From: Druceiella hillmani
Lineage: Eukaryota > Arthropoda > Insecta > Lepidoptera > Hepialidae
Assembly (NCBI GenBank): GCA_039881145.1
Contig: JAYKKI010000148.1
Coordinates: 813,501-877,500, forward strand
Direction: 5' to 3'
DNA: 64,000 bases
Shown: positions 12,380 to 24,109 of the stretch, piece after piece
How positions within the stretch are numbered: the stretch's first letter is position 1
How the letters are laid out: each line of letters opens with the position of its first letter
Made by a program: the position numbers and the translations under genes
The notes under the pieces: model-generated
The model's input: only the letters and a program-made list of their open reading frames with translations
Database searches by the model: none
Told to the model about the DNA's origin: nothing

Positions 12380-13140
12380 AAGCCACGAACGACTGTTATT
12401 TTTATTTTATTCTTTTCATCCTTTCTATTTTTATTTAATCTTTATTTTTTAATTTTTATTTTATATTTGCTTAACTTTTTATTTATTACTGGCCATTGCA
12501 AACTTGATTTTCGCTATATTGATTTTTTACGTGATATATGACTTAGTTTTTATTTTTGTTTTTACCCTTTTAGTAAATTTATTTTTAATTAATTTTTGTT
12601 TTCGTTATTTTTATTATTTGTTTTATGTTAATCTTTCATTTTCATTTTTTTTTCATAAGCTTCTAAAATTTTTAGTATACTTTATTTATAATTTTTATCA
12701 TCTTTATCCTAATTTGTTATATTTATTTAAATTTTAACATATTTGTGTCTTATATTTACTTATATACTTTATTTTCCTATTTAATCCATATTTACCTCTG
12801 ATTTTTGTTTTACTTTACCCAATCATTTTCATATACTTTTCGTCGTTTTCTTTCCTTTTAACTGTATTTTAACTTTTATGGCTTATATTTATATTTTCAC
12901 TTTTTTTTCAATTATTAATATATTTTATTTTTATTTATATTTTCATTTATATTTCATTCCATATTTATATTTAAAATTACATCCAATTTTATATCAATAC
13001 TGACATTTTTTTTTATATCAATACTGACATTTGCTTTTAATAGAGTTTATTATTATTATATTGTGCTTATTTTTTCTACTTTCATTGGTATTTTTAACCT
13101 ATTTTTTCGTACCTATTTTAATTTATGATTTGAAATTAGC
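12380..13140 (+). repeat. T-skewed degenerate low-complexity tract
   Basis: About 760 bp dominated on the plus strand by T with scattered A (ttttatttttatt, tttatatttt and the like) and few G or C. The minus strand is correspondingly A-rich (degenerate AAAAT/TAAA). A 24-bp tandem duplication of ttatatcaatactgacattt lies at about 12988-13033. The hydrophobic F/Y/I/L open frames in it (12227-12541, 12504-12737) follow from composition, not from a membrane protein. Confidence 0.8.
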
Positions 13141-13559
13141 TCGTACACGTTAATGGAAAAAAAATAGTTTTCTGCCAATTTTCAAAAACATTCCACAAAC
13201 ATTCTAATATCTATCATCAGCAGAAATTTTATCCATATATGCATATGAATATGTGAACTCTTTTTCGAGTTTTGGTACACGTGATCGGTTTTTTAAATTC
13301 CAACATAAAAACTATCTCAAAAGCGTCATTTCTTTATAGGAAATTTTACCTTTATTTAAAGTACCTATAAATTTATCGTTTTATTTTTAAAAATAACACA
13401 AAATCATTGATTGATAATTATGAATAGTAATAACTAAAAGCGCCATGTGTAATTTAACATAAGCTTTCAAAAGTATCAAACTTATTTTTTCTTTAAAAAC
13501 ATAAGGGCTTTTTAAGAAATGAACCCTTCAAGTTAAATCATAGCAAAAAGAAAAATAAA

Positions 13560-13765
13560 GCGTATTTTGTAGTGGGTATCAACGGAATATCAAACACTAG
13601 TTTGTCCGTTCCACCCAAATACTTGTACTCATTCATAAGGATTACAGTACATAATCCCACCTTTAATTCCGAAACTTCTAATAAGTTCATAGCATGCCTC
13701 TCGGAATGTCTTAACCTATATAAACCTATGTGGTTAAAGGTCGATTCCTCTGAGAATACACCCGC
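13560..13765. other. GC-richer coding-like island
   Basis: Open on both strands with protein-like composition. On the minus strand it includes ESTFNHIGLYRLRHSERHAM and EYKYLGGTDKLVFDIPLIP. An acceptor-like site reads aaattttcttatag|cggg on the minus strand at about 13768-13782. No family was recognised. Because unrelated frames are open on both strands, it could simply be an old transposon fragment. Confidence 0.2.
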
Positions 13766-14418
13766 TATAAGAAAATTTATTTTTTTCTTCATTTTCTACT
13801 GTTATTACTTTTCATTTGTCTTTCATATATTGTAATTGCACAACTGGTGATCATTCTTTTATATACACCTGTACTTAAAAGGTTACATTTTATTTTTCAC
13901 TACATTGAAATATCTACATTGGGGAAAGTTGGTTGTATAGATTCGGAGTGTAAATAAATGTAAGTTTTAAAATGTATTTCCTCGCGTTTGCACTCTTTAA
14001 TCTTTGTCTCTGATCACTATTTTAACTTAAAATATCTTTAACATAAAACCAAAGCTGGTTTCAAAGTGAAATAGTGTACGTGTTGAGTATGTATATATTA
14101 GTACGTACATGGAAGATTGTAGCATAAAACAAAATATTATACTCTGTCAACTGTCAGCGAATGCAGGCGCGGACACAGGGAGAAACAATGTGTAATTGCC
14201 CGTCCCCCTTCCCTACGACTCACAACAGGAGCCCTTTACTTTAATTAATATTAAATATATATTATGGTGACGGCATAAGGACGTCACTGCCTACTTACAG
14301 TAATCATTATTAACTCACTACCTAAGTGGATTACATGGATCGATCAAATGTGTTACACTCGAAATTATTGACAAAAATTTCATTGCGAAGTTTGATAGGA
14401 CGATTAAAGAATTGAGCT

Positions 14419-14647
14419 CTAGGGCTCTTGCAGTTTACCCAGCGCACGAATGATGGAACGAATACACCTGCGAGTAAATACTACAAGTCCACTCAACCCA
14501 ACATTTTCTATAATTTTTAAAACTTCACCGTACGTAAACTTCAACGTTGACGATGTACAGTGGGTTTTGTGTGTTTTTAAAATTATGAATGCCCCTACCA
14601 TGCTGAGTTTTTGGGAAAAATGTTCTATTGTTGCTCCATCTGAATAA
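14419..14647. other. Overlapping open frames, unrecognised
   Basis: A GC-richer island of about 180 bp is open for about 60 codons on both strands; plus includes TSPYVNFNVDDVQWVLCVF, minus includes EVLKIIENVGLSGLVVFTRR. No motif was identified and the strand cannot be decided. The C-rich patch just upstream at 14155-14240 (cccgtcccccttccctacg) is also unexplained. Confidence 0.2.
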
Positions 14648-15629
14648 TAACTAATAAAGATTTTATGCTGTAAGTATGTATTTTGTTTTTTATATCCTGA
14701 TTAAAAAGAGCGATTAAAAACGATTTCAAAAATTCAAATTTTTTCGAATAATTCCAAAATCTTAAAAAATATTTAATCTGCCTATAAACAATAAGTTTAA
14801 GAATTTACAAATATTTGCAAATTATTTATTAATTGAATACGTTTGAAAGCACTGATGTCTTTATTGATGAGAAAATATTTAAAGTTTTGAATATTCATCA
14901 ATTTTAATAACAATTTTTTCCATTAGTTTTATGTCCTATGTAAATTATTTGATGACAATTATCACGAAAAAGTACATAAATATAAGATTACAATATTTCA
15001 ATAAGAAATTATCAGATTCAGGCTATAAGAGGTCAATTTAAAATAAGTTAACTATATTTAAATAAGTTAACTCTATTAAGGTCTTTTATAACTATTTACA
15101 GGTATGAAACACGATTGAAATATATAAAGTGTTAAGATTCTGCAGGAACAGTGATTATAAATTTTATTTTTTTGTGATTATAAGATTTATTCAAATTCAT
15201 TCGTAATTTAGTATGTTTTAGATCAAATGAAATTTGACCTTGTTTCTGATTATAGGACTAACTTAACCGGTCAGTGATTCAATCCTTGCACTATTTCGGA
15301 TTAAATTTTAGAATTAGTATGTCTAAAATATTTACAAAAAAAATTATTTTATGGAGGATAATAAAAGTTACCGATTCCAAAAACATTGTTTTTAGGAATA
15401 TATATCTATATCCTGTTTCGCTGTGAATATGTCTATTTCTTCATTCGTCACACAAGAATCACTGAAATAATCGTTATTGAGTTATAACTGGTGTCGGAAC
15501 TGAGATAACATTTTATCTTTGTTTCATTGCAATCAACCCACTAAAAAAGAAAATATAATAATCTGAAGTGTCAATGCAAAGAGCATTTACTTTATATTCA
15601 TTTTTTTGTTTTATATACATTTTAAACTA

Positions 15630-16920
15630 CAGGTTGTCCAGTGACAGATTTCAATGTTTGAAAAATTGTAAAAAAAAACTACAACTCTAATACAAAGTAG
15701 GTTTATTTTAACTTTTTAAAAACAAATGCGGATTTCATTTTTTAAAAACTACGTTTTCCAAATGGCGGCCATCGAGTCTGACACGCTCATCGAGTCTAGC
15801 ACGCATGTTTTCAAAAACGCGTTTGCAGAGCGACTGGGGTATCCTACTGACTTCGGCTCGAATATTTTCTTTAAGTTGTGTCATAGTGCTCGGATTTGTT
15901 TTGTAAACAACGGATTTTAAGTATCTCCATAAGAAAAAGTTGCATGGGCTTAAATCGGGTGACCTAGGTGGCCACGGTACGGTACCGTTTCGGGATATGT
16001 TTTTTTTCTGAAAATAACTGCCGCACTGCATTCATGGACACATTAGCAGTATGAGCTGTGTCCCTATCCTACTGGAACCATGTGTTTTGGTTGAAGGATG
16101 GACTATTCTGTAGTTTTACTCTGAAAAAGTAATTTAACATCTGGGCATATCACTCTGAATTCACAGTTACAGTTTGGCCACGTTGATTTTCAAAGAAATA
16201 AGGCCCTATGATTGCAGATGCAGACATGGCACACTAGACTGTTACTTTAAGCTTATGTAAAGGCTCTTGATGCATTTCTCTTGGGTTGTGGACATTCCAG
16301 TAATGAAAGTTCTGCTTATTCATATATCCTCCAATGTAAAAGTGAGCTTCGTCAATAAAGAATATGTTGCCCATCCGGGTAGCAGTACGAAATCTCAACA
16401 ACATCACCTCCGCGTAAGTTTTTCTTAATTCAAAGTCGGAATCGTGTAAATCTTGAACAATTTGAATTTTATATGGATGGAACTTGAGCTTTTTTTGCAT
16501 TATTACCTGTAAAGTTGATTTCAGAATTCCCAATATCGATGAACGTGTACGCAGTGATAAACGGGGATTTTCAACGACAGAAAACATAACACGCTCGACA
16601 TTTTCATCCGTGGCTACCAATGGTGTAGGTCCTGGCCTGGGCCTATTTAATGTTGATCCTGTAGCTCTGAACCTTGCTACCCATGACTGAATAAGGTTGA
16701 TCGATGGTCCATCACGTAATCGACGAATACTGTAACGATTATTAAATCGACGGCGTGCTACAAACAGCGAAAATCCACTCGAAATGTACGCCCCGACGGC
16801 AAAAGCGCGGTGCTCTCCACTCCACTGTTCCATGACTACTAAAACATCCAAATTCATATTCCACACAACCAAATTGTCCAAATTCATATTCCACTCAACT
16901 CGGCAGAGGACGGTCTTCAA
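15630..16920 (-). mobile_element. Degenerate Tc1/mariner (IS630-type) transposon
   Basis: The left edge as drawn is the element's 3' end: on the plus strand it reads ta|caggttgtccagtgacag at 15628, a TA target dinucleotide followed by a terminal sequence I know from insect elements of this lineage. A transposase remnant occupies 15735-16833 on the minus strand. The opposite terminal repeat (tgtcactggacaacct on the plus strand) was not found up to about 17500, so the 5' end is lost or diverged. Just upstream of the transposase start there is a 30-bp tandem duplication (tccaaattcatattccac at 16847 and 16877). Confidence 0.8.
15735..16833 (-). pseudogene. Mariner-like transposase, broken
   Basis: Transposases of this family bind the terminal repeats with an N-terminal helix-turn-helix and cut DNA with an RNase-H-fold DDD/E triad. 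Seen here: start MEQWSGEHRAFAVGAY, then an HTH-type region (LIQSWVARFRATGSTLNRP), a linker ending LKFHPYKIQIVQDL, the first catalytic block FIDEAHFYIGGYMNKQNF and NPREMHQEPLHKLKVTV, and after a disrupted stretch PWPPRSPDLSPCNFFLW and GRHLENVVFKK at the C-terminus. The ATG at 16833 is chosen because the family starts there; the frame runs further upstream only through a duplicated segment. Lesions: a stop where the reading passes from KVTV into the second catalytic block, an in-frame TAG just before the conserved D-x-D-T-A-H-T-A block (about 16063-16078), frameshifts around 16031-16234, and N in 'PCNFF' where the family has the third catalytic D. It is not functional. Confidence 0.85.
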
Positions 16921-18057
16921 GCAGATTAATGTTAAAGTAGAAGTGCACTTAAGGTAGTCTTGAGATATAACGCTCGTGTATTCTAATAAAAAAAAGGAAA
17001 AGTATTAAAGATGCTTCAGTGAGAAATGTAAATATATAATGGCAATTATCAGCCTTACGTGTAATTTCAGTTTTTTTTTAAATAGTAATTCTGGTGTCAA
17101 GTACTTCCAATGATATGAAAATGAAGTTTCATTATGAACGTCAAATTTGATTTATTCTAAAAAGTACCTTGCGAATTATTATACACATTTATAATAAAGA
17201 TATTATCTTCAACACAATGACCTTTTAAAACGTTGTGGAAATTTTTGCTTGAATTCATTTTCATACCGAAAAATTATTTTATTCTTGTATTCGTTGGAGT
17301 GTCGTTAAAAATATGTCGACGAATATTTTTTATTTTGTTTTTACGTCTCCAACATAAACTTATCTAATATTAACAAGTCTTACGGGCGTTACGATACTAC
17401 CAACATTTCTTAAAAATATACAATGTCGCTAAATTTATCAAATACAAATAATAACATGGCGTTTTAATGCGGTGCGATGCCATTAATTTTTTTTGTGATA
17501 TGCAGGTTGAAGATTAACAGTCAAGGTGGAAATAACATACCGATCGAAGGACATCAAACCTGATCTGATTATTACCTCTCCGCGGGGAAAATAATGGTTA
17601 ATGGTTTTATCCCGTTTCCTATTTCAGCCTAAGAGCTTACTGCTTTAGAAAAGTGGTGTGTAGGTTAAAGTAAACTTATTCTTTTTATCGATAGTGAGTT
17701 ACGGGAAATGCAGCTGTTTTGCGCTTATCGAGTATGCAAGTATGTTTTATATATTATTTAATGTTTTGCTCACTAATAGTACAAAGTATACAGGACAAAA
17801 AAAATAATTTAAAGAAGGAATTAAGTCAAAGTAAATTTTAAAGTAAAAAAAAATATTGTAAAAGTAAATTTTATGTTCAAATAAAATTAGCTAATTATAA
17901 AGAGCCTAAAGACAGCGAAAAGGAGTATTATATTTAAAAAAAGTTATGAAATCACATTTTGATCGATATTTGTGCGTTATTTCCACCTCATCCAAAAAAA
18001 CAAAAATACTTACAATGTGAAAAAGTTTTCTTTGGACCATCACGTTAATTGAAAATA
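16921..18057. other. AT-rich DNA, nothing recognised
   Basis: Flank of the mariner remnant. I looked here for the missing terminal repeat and did not find it. No gene is seen. Confidence 0.5.
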
Positions 18058-19135
18058 AAAACCTGTCAAGTACGAGGAGTGCTCGTTATACATATTTCTA
18101 TACTTATAAACATTTAAACTTATATTTCCATTGAACTATTTGTAATACTATTAATTTATCACAATCTGTATATACATATTACTAATTATTATGTACTATG
18201 TTTTTCAAAGGCGTAAAAGTATGTTTCCAATCAAAAAAAATTAAAAATCTAGAATATTTGCTATAGTTTTCCTATAATCTTTAGGCAGATTTTAGGACCT
18301 CTCTATTTTTTTTTTATTCTTAGCTCAGTGGTTTTGGAAATAAGAGGCAGTATGCGTATTTTTTAGAATGTTTTTTCAAATAAGCAATATAAAAATGGGA
18401 AAAAATATTTTTGCATTCCTTAGAACAAGCCCTTTTGAATGAATTTCAATTAAGACTTTTTGTTACCTCGTCATTCATTGTTATATAATATTTTTAAAAG
18501 TAGAATATGTGTAATATATGTGGTTTATTAAGATGTATTACTATGCCAGTTCCCAAGTTTCTACGTCGTACGGTTTCTAAGAAAATCGGCTTTGAGAATA
18601 GAACAATAAAAAAATTATTGCTTACTATATCATTCATAGGCACAAAAACATGGATAATATTTGAAAAATTAAAATTAAAATGTTAGCTATAGTTTTCCCA
18701 CAAATGTGCTTCTAAAGACATGTATATTTCAAAAATGTTAGATTTAAGAGTTTCTAAAATAAGTGGGGAAGAAATATTTTTTTGTATATTTTTCAGTATA
18801 TCTACCTAAAATTATAAATAATACCTAAAATTATAAAAATAAATTTTCGGACCCTTCTAACTAGTTCTTTCAAATGATACCTCATACTGTAATGAACTTA
18901 AAAAGAATCTTACCTAGAATTTAATTTGCCCCTCTTAAAAATTACCAATAAGTATTTTTTTTCAATTATGACTATTGCAATACATGCAAGTCGATATGTT
19001 TCATTACTGTACCAAATTTCAAATTGCTACGCCAGACAGTTTCTGAGAAAAACGGCTGGAACCGACATATGAACAGAGACATGAGTGATGTTATAAGGGT
19101 TCCGTTTTTCTTTTGAAGGTACGGAGCTCTAAAAA
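18058..19135 (+). mobile_element. Interspersed element with 'ggttccgt' 3' end and internal duplication
   Basis: Begins aaacctgtcaagtacgagg and ends ggttccgtttttcttttgaa followed by ggtacggagctctaaaaa. Both ends resemble an abundant insect repeat I know ('cctgtcaagtgcgag...', '...ggttccgttttt...ggaaccctaaaaa'). Inside, two segments about 430-450 bp apart resemble each other: 'gctatagttttcc' at 18260 and 18685, and 'ctacgtcgtacggtttctaa' at 18562 against 'ctacgccagacagtttctga' at 19025. No long open frame is present, so it is non-autonomous or a truncated 3' region. The transposon class is not resolved. Confidence 0.5.
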
Positions 19136-20569
19136 GAGTAAGAATAAAGAATTGTTAAAATGTAAGTTCTAAGTAGTTTCTTCAATTTATTATTTTAATT
19201 GAAATAGATTTACATTTCAATAACAAGCTTAACATTTTAAAGTATTTATCATGCATATCTAAAGTACAACATTTTAGAACTCAGTAAGTTTTTAAACCTA
19301 TGCCAGAAACGTATCCAAGTAACGCCATCTATTGAACAAAAGGAGCGGTTACTACAAATAACTAAAACATTTTTAAAACATATAGTCTGATTTCGGTTAC
19401 CAGTGAAATAAATATATTATTTGCACACGTACACATAACGTAAGTAAGTCAAATAACATTTATTATCGACAAATACGCCAAGTACAAAACAGAAATGAAC
19501 GTATCTGAAGCTCAAATGAAGATAATTCAAATTTGATCAAGTAAATTTCGAATAAAATATTTTGTATGTAACTTCATCAAAAACAAATGATGTCGTGGCT
19601 CTTGAGTGTGATCTACTTAAAAGTTCAATAGAATCCACGTAATATCTAGATAGATGATTCCAGTGTTACATAGATTCTTCTTAGTATTTAGGAACGATAA
19701 ATGACTTTATCAAAGAACTTAGTCCTTCTTTGTCAATTTCTGACTTTTTCCTTCATGTATATCAAAAACTTCACCTATGAGTATAGCCCAAATTTCAAGG
19801 TTCCAAGTCTGCTGGAAATATGTCTTATGTTTTGATAACGCGTTGGTTAGTCAGTATCGTATCAGTATATTAATAATTGTTGCGTGTATGTTTCTCAGGA
19901 ACTATAAAAGCTACATTAATCGAAGTTGTAACAATGTGAACTCTAAAATGGAGTATGGTATTTACCATCTCCTTGCATATGCCAATTCTTGAAGTGGTAA
20001 ATTAAATACAACTTGAGATAGAGGAGCGTTAAATGTGATTCGAAATCTTTTCTATAAGTAATCGCATGGTGCGCGTATCAAGAACTTGCATTTATGGTAG
20101 CATACAGGTAATGTTTCTACGTAGATGCTTATATAGCTCAACGACGTATATTAAAGTAACTACATATCCAAAATTTTACATTTAGCATATGGAAATATCT
20201 AAATTAATAAGAAGACAGTTCTCTTTGAAATATCTGGGATATTCACTTTAAGTAAAATATCAGGAATATTTATTTTATTATGTACTATGGCTAGCTTAGC
20301 GTATGTGTATATAAGCATGATGTTATTAAAACAAAACTTATAAATTTGTTTGAAAGTATGTAACATATATTAAGTATTTTTATCACCCTGACCCTTGATT
20401 TATCCACTAAAAATAAAATTATTCTTAGAGTTTCGTAATGAGAAAAGGGACTTTTATAATTATTTTATATTTGTCAAACCGTTCATCTATCTCAATCTGA
20501 CTTTTGGTAAAATTATAGACAATTTTCTTCCCAAATAAAATTTTTACTCTAAATTAAATAACCGTAAAG
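19136..20569. other. AT-rich DNA, nothing recognised
   Basis: Contains 'aacgccatctattgaac' at 19321, similar to 'agcgccatctgttataa' in the duplication at 43.5 kb; such short motifs recur in insect repeats. The 71-codon frame at 19777-19992 shows no motif. Confidence 0.4.
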
Positions 20570-20680
20570 CGTGTAACATTACGAAGATAATACTAAGGCG
20601 GAAAATGTATTGTACGTGTAAACGTACAATACATTTTCTATCGTATCTTAATATTGTCTTTCTAATAAATGTTATACATG
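20570..20680. repeat. Extended hairpin with 17-bp perfect core
   Basis: gaaaatgtattgtacgt (20601-20617) and its exact complement (20622-20638) flank a 4-base loop gtaa. Pairing continues outward imperfectly: agataatactaag (20585-20597) against the complement of cttaatattgtct, then gtgtaacatt against the complement of aatgttatac. The whole spans about 110 bp. It is a foldback, MITE-like element or a transcribed hairpin; the sequence does not decide. Confidence 0.8.
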
Positions 20681-20720
20681 AAATAGAGGAATCAGAAATA
20701 GAGGAAAACCACGTAAAATA

Positions 20721-20769
20721 GGAAATAAATCCACATTAATGCATTTAGCATTAATATGGATTTATTTCC
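20721..20769. repeat. 22-bp inverted repeat hairpin
   Basis: Arms 20721-20742 (ggaaataaatccacattaat + gc) and 20748-20769 match in 21 of 22 positions around a 5-base loop, attta. The one mismatch is C/A on the plus strand and would be a G-U pair in a minus-strand transcript. It lies about 40 bp from the previous hairpin. Confidence 0.85.
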
Positions 20770-21081
20770 TCAAATTAAGGCTGTTCTGATCATTCGATGA
20801 TGGCTTCAGGTAATAAAATATCAAATAATACAGTCTTCATGTTTAATTCAAGACAGTCAGAAAAATATAGGTGAGCTCAGATATTAAATTCTTTTTCATA
20901 ATCAAATGCAACGGTCTTACCTCAAGCATTGAAATCAAGGCCACTCTCCAACTGCTGTTGTCGTGAAAATAAAGAAAATGCATGTTCTCACATGCCAAAA
21001 ATTATTTGTGCCATCTATAGCATATACCGAGAATTAGAACTGCACACCAAATTTTCAGAAATAAACCCCCACAGACGATAA

Positions 21082-21228
21082 CAATCAAACCATCCAAGGA
21101 AGAGTTCACTCCAGAACGCACAGGAGAACCTGAGGGAATTATGGATCCAAAATCTAAGCTGCTGTGCAGTAGATGTGTCTACATGGAAACGTATTGTGCA
21201 CCAGGTCAATATTCTTCATGAACTGTAG
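21082..21228 (+). pseudogene. LINE reverse transcriptase C-terminal tail
   Basis: A 49-codon frame ending in TAG contains HPRKSSLQNAQENLREL, then CAVDVSTWKRIVHQVNILHE. The pattern 'GRP.K.W...V.EDLREL.I.NW...A.DR..W..IV' is the usual end of several insect non-LTR retrotransposon polyproteins, and this fragment fits it with substitutions (W to L, R to V). The rest of the reverse transcriptase is absent upstream, so the copy is 5'-truncated. Two other frames are also open here, including a minus-strand frame at 21015-21209; I regard them as shadows. Clade not determined. Confidence 0.55.
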
Positions 21229-21529
21229 GACCCTCGAATGATGGTGTATTCGTACTTAAAGGGAAAAACGTGAACTTATAATTTCATAATGATTGAATAT
21301 TTACTTTAATTGAAAATTTTAAATGAATAGTTTATTTTAAATAAACAATTTAATTGTAAATGAACACTGTTATATTAAGCATACATTTACTAGAACGATA
21401 TTAGAACGGCTTAATAACTTACGTTTGGATATATCTGGAAAAAATTAAGATTTCTATTTGAATTCGAATGAGTTTTATTCAAAGATTCTAAATATATTTC
21501 ACTTTTTCCTAATGAAATTTGCAAATATA

Positions 21530-21965
21530 TGAAAATATGTATTTTAAAAAAATACTGGTTTCTGGAAGTATTAGTTTTGAGAAAAGTTATTTGGAAGCAA
21601 AATTCATATATGTGAAGAAATCAATAAAGATCCACACTATTATTGTTCACTGGTTAGCAACGACTTTAAAAACAAACAGATAAAGATTGGCAAAAGCTAC
21701 ATGAGCCTTTGCAAAGGTTTCGAAAAACTCTATTTTTTCATAACTTTAGTTTGAGTAAATTCATATAAAAAATAAGAGGGGTAAAGTATTCTTTTTGTAT
21801 GTTTTTCGGCATTCTTCTGAAGATACACTCTCTAAAATTTTGAGCAAATATTTTTGAAGCCTTTACTATTAGCTCTTTCAAACGATACCCACACTATGGA
21901 CTTAATAAATACTGGTCGAGTAATTTCTTAAATTTACTATGAAAGAAATAGGGTCAAAATTAGGG
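21530..21965 (+). repeat. Dispersed repeat related to the 18-19 kb element
   Basis: Shares with the element's 3' half the order 'agttttgagaaaa', 'aaataagaggggtaaag', a 'gtatgtttttcggcat'-type segment, and 'agctctttcaaacgatacc' (compare 'agttctttcaaatgatacct' at 18861). It ends without the ggttccgt terminus. Confidence 0.45.
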
Positions 21966-22942
21966 AATAGTAGTCACTTCTGATTGGGTGACGTCGTGCA
22001 AACATTTTAAAATATTAATGAACATTACTATTAAAAAATGTGATATTTGGGCTCTTTGAAAATTTATAAATAAATAATAAAAGCAGTAATAATTGACATT
22101 TAATGTGCGACAAACTTTTCTCTGTTTAATTTTAAAAATAATTACTATAAAAGTTCTTTTCCCAATTGAAATGACTAGACCTACACACTTAGTATATAAA
22201 CGTTACTTAACATATTTTTGACGTGTAATAATGATAACGTAATTATGTGGATTAACATTTTTCACATTTCGTTTATCGCAGCAATAATTTTTATCGATAA
22301 AAATAAATGTGTACACCCTTAGTGTACACCCCTCACTAATGTCGTAAAAAGTACATGTAAATTTCTATTACAAATATTTTATATTTAATAACTATTAGCT
22401 TCGCAATAAATGGTATAATATAAATATTATAAACTCGCAACCTTTTTTTAAGTATCCCACTATGACTTCTACACTAATTAATTGAAACATGCAATTGATG
22501 TCTTCGATTTTTCAGAAATAGCGCGTATGTAGAATTTTACTTGCATGCAGCAAATTTGCAGCATACTACCAAGTATGGCGCATCCAATATTTATTAGGTC
22601 CATTTACCACACTATTTATGATATAAACAAAAGTTCAGGTTTTAATTACCTCCGACCTAAAATTTTCATATTTTTAAATACATTGCTTGTTTTTGCAAAA
22701 AAAATTATTTGTTTTTGAATGACTCAATAAATATTACAAAAATCTAGTAAGTAGTAAGAGTTGTCCCATTAGTCATTATTAGCTCCTCCTATCAAAGCAT
22801 AGATATGTAAAATTATGCATAAAATAGAAACCGCTTTTGTCAAATCTATTCACAAAATGATATTTATATTTATAAATATCTTTACCAATTTAAATATTTT
22901 TTCTAACAAACTATTTGAAACTATTATTTATTCTTATATATA
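21966..22942. other. AT-rich DNA, nothing recognised
   Basis: Only local structure noticed: the palindrome ttttatcgataaaa near 22290 and a doubled 'gtgtacaccc' at about 22310-22330. Confidence 0.45.
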
Positions 22943-23811
22943 TATAACGCTTTTTCGTCGTAATTTTTTGTTCTGATATATTGAATATTAGATTTCGGTA
23001 GAAATGAGAGAATAAAAATATATTTATTAAAAAATTATATGAATTAAATCAATCTACGAAATGTATAAGTAACGTAATTTATTTCTCACCTAAAAGAATT
23101 AAATTAAAACGCACTATGGAAAATATTAGGCACATAAAAACGTTAAAGATTACATTGTATTTTTACGTTTAAGAAAATTACTATCCACCCTTTAATATAT
23201 ATATTTGTAACTAAATTTGTTCGAAACACTTGTAGTGCAAAATAAACTCATACTTAACGTATTTTATTTATTGTTAATTTGCAACTTTACGTAAATCTTT
23301 GCTGCGAAACCTTAGTCAAAACTTTATAGTTGAAGAGTCATTTCAGTCACAACACTCATTTAAACCATACGTGCAAGCATATAACGCTTTCCAAGTCATT
23401 TTTTTCTGATGTATTGATAATTAAATTTCAATAGAAATAAGTGAATAAAAATTAATTTATTAAAAAATTATATAAATTAATTTAAGCTAAGGTGTAAGTA
23501 ACGTAATTTATTTATCACCTAAAATAATTAAATTAAAATGCACTATGGAAAATATTAGGCACAAAAAAAAATTAAAGGTTGCATTATATATTTACGTTTA
23601 AGAAAATTACTATCCACCCTTTAATAGATGTATTTGTAACTAAATTTGTTCGAAATACTCGTAGTGCAAGATAAACTCATACATAACGTATTTTATTTAT
23701 TGATAATTTGCAACTTTATGTAAACCTTTCAAGGCGAAACCGTAGCCAAACCTTTATTGTTGATGAATTATTTCAAAGTCAATACACTCATTTAAACCCT
23801 ACGCGCAAGCA
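22943..23811. repeat. Tandem duplication, ~437-bp unit, two copies
   Basis: Unit 1 22943-23379 and unit 2 23380-23811 align along their whole length. Landmarks in both: tataacgcttt at the start, gtaacgtaatttattt, cactatggaaaatattaggc, cgtttaagaaaattactatc, taactaaatttgttcgaaa, cgtattttatttattg and 'gcaagca' at the end. Identity is high but clearly below 100%, so the event is not recent. No open frame is conserved between the copies. They may be two units of a longer satellite or a simple segmental duplication. Confidence 0.9.
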
Positions 23812-23975
23812 AGCGCGCGCTCACGCACATAGGCAAAAACACATATTTATATTACACATATTTTAATCTTTTAGTAACTGGATTTTTTTGGTGAAAATAT
23901 GCAAATTTGTATAAAAAATTACAAACAGGATATTTGTACGAATAAAATTCGCTACTTTTGCCTAATTTTTCTAAA

Positions 23976-24098
23976 CGTAGAAAGGTTAGCTATACATTAT
24001 ATAAACATTGAAAAATATATATAATTAATACACATTGAAAAGGTTAGCTCAATGTATATATGTGATAAACGTTGAAAAGGTTAGCTCAATGTACATAA
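23976..24098. repeat. Short tandem repeat, 'gaaaaggttagctcaatgta'
   Basis: gaaaaggttagctcaatgta occurs at about 24036 and 24073 within units of about 37 bp. A partial copy (tagaaaggttagctatacat) lies at 23978. Confidence 0.85.
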
Positions 24099-24109
24099 AT
24101 AAGTTTGTG

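Noticed and set aside
12227..12737. Hydrophobic, apparently multi-pass membrane frames
   Set aside because: They follow directly from the T-skewed low-complexity tract.
15726..16690. Plus-strand frames over the mariner element (15726-15920, 16484-16690)
   Set aside because: They are shadows antisense to the recognised transposase reading.
21015..21209. 64-codon minus-strand frame, and a second plus-strand frame with EEFTPERTGEPEGIMDPKSK
   Set aside because: Both overlap the LINE-tail reading, which matches a known pattern; a GC-richer insertion leaves several frames open.
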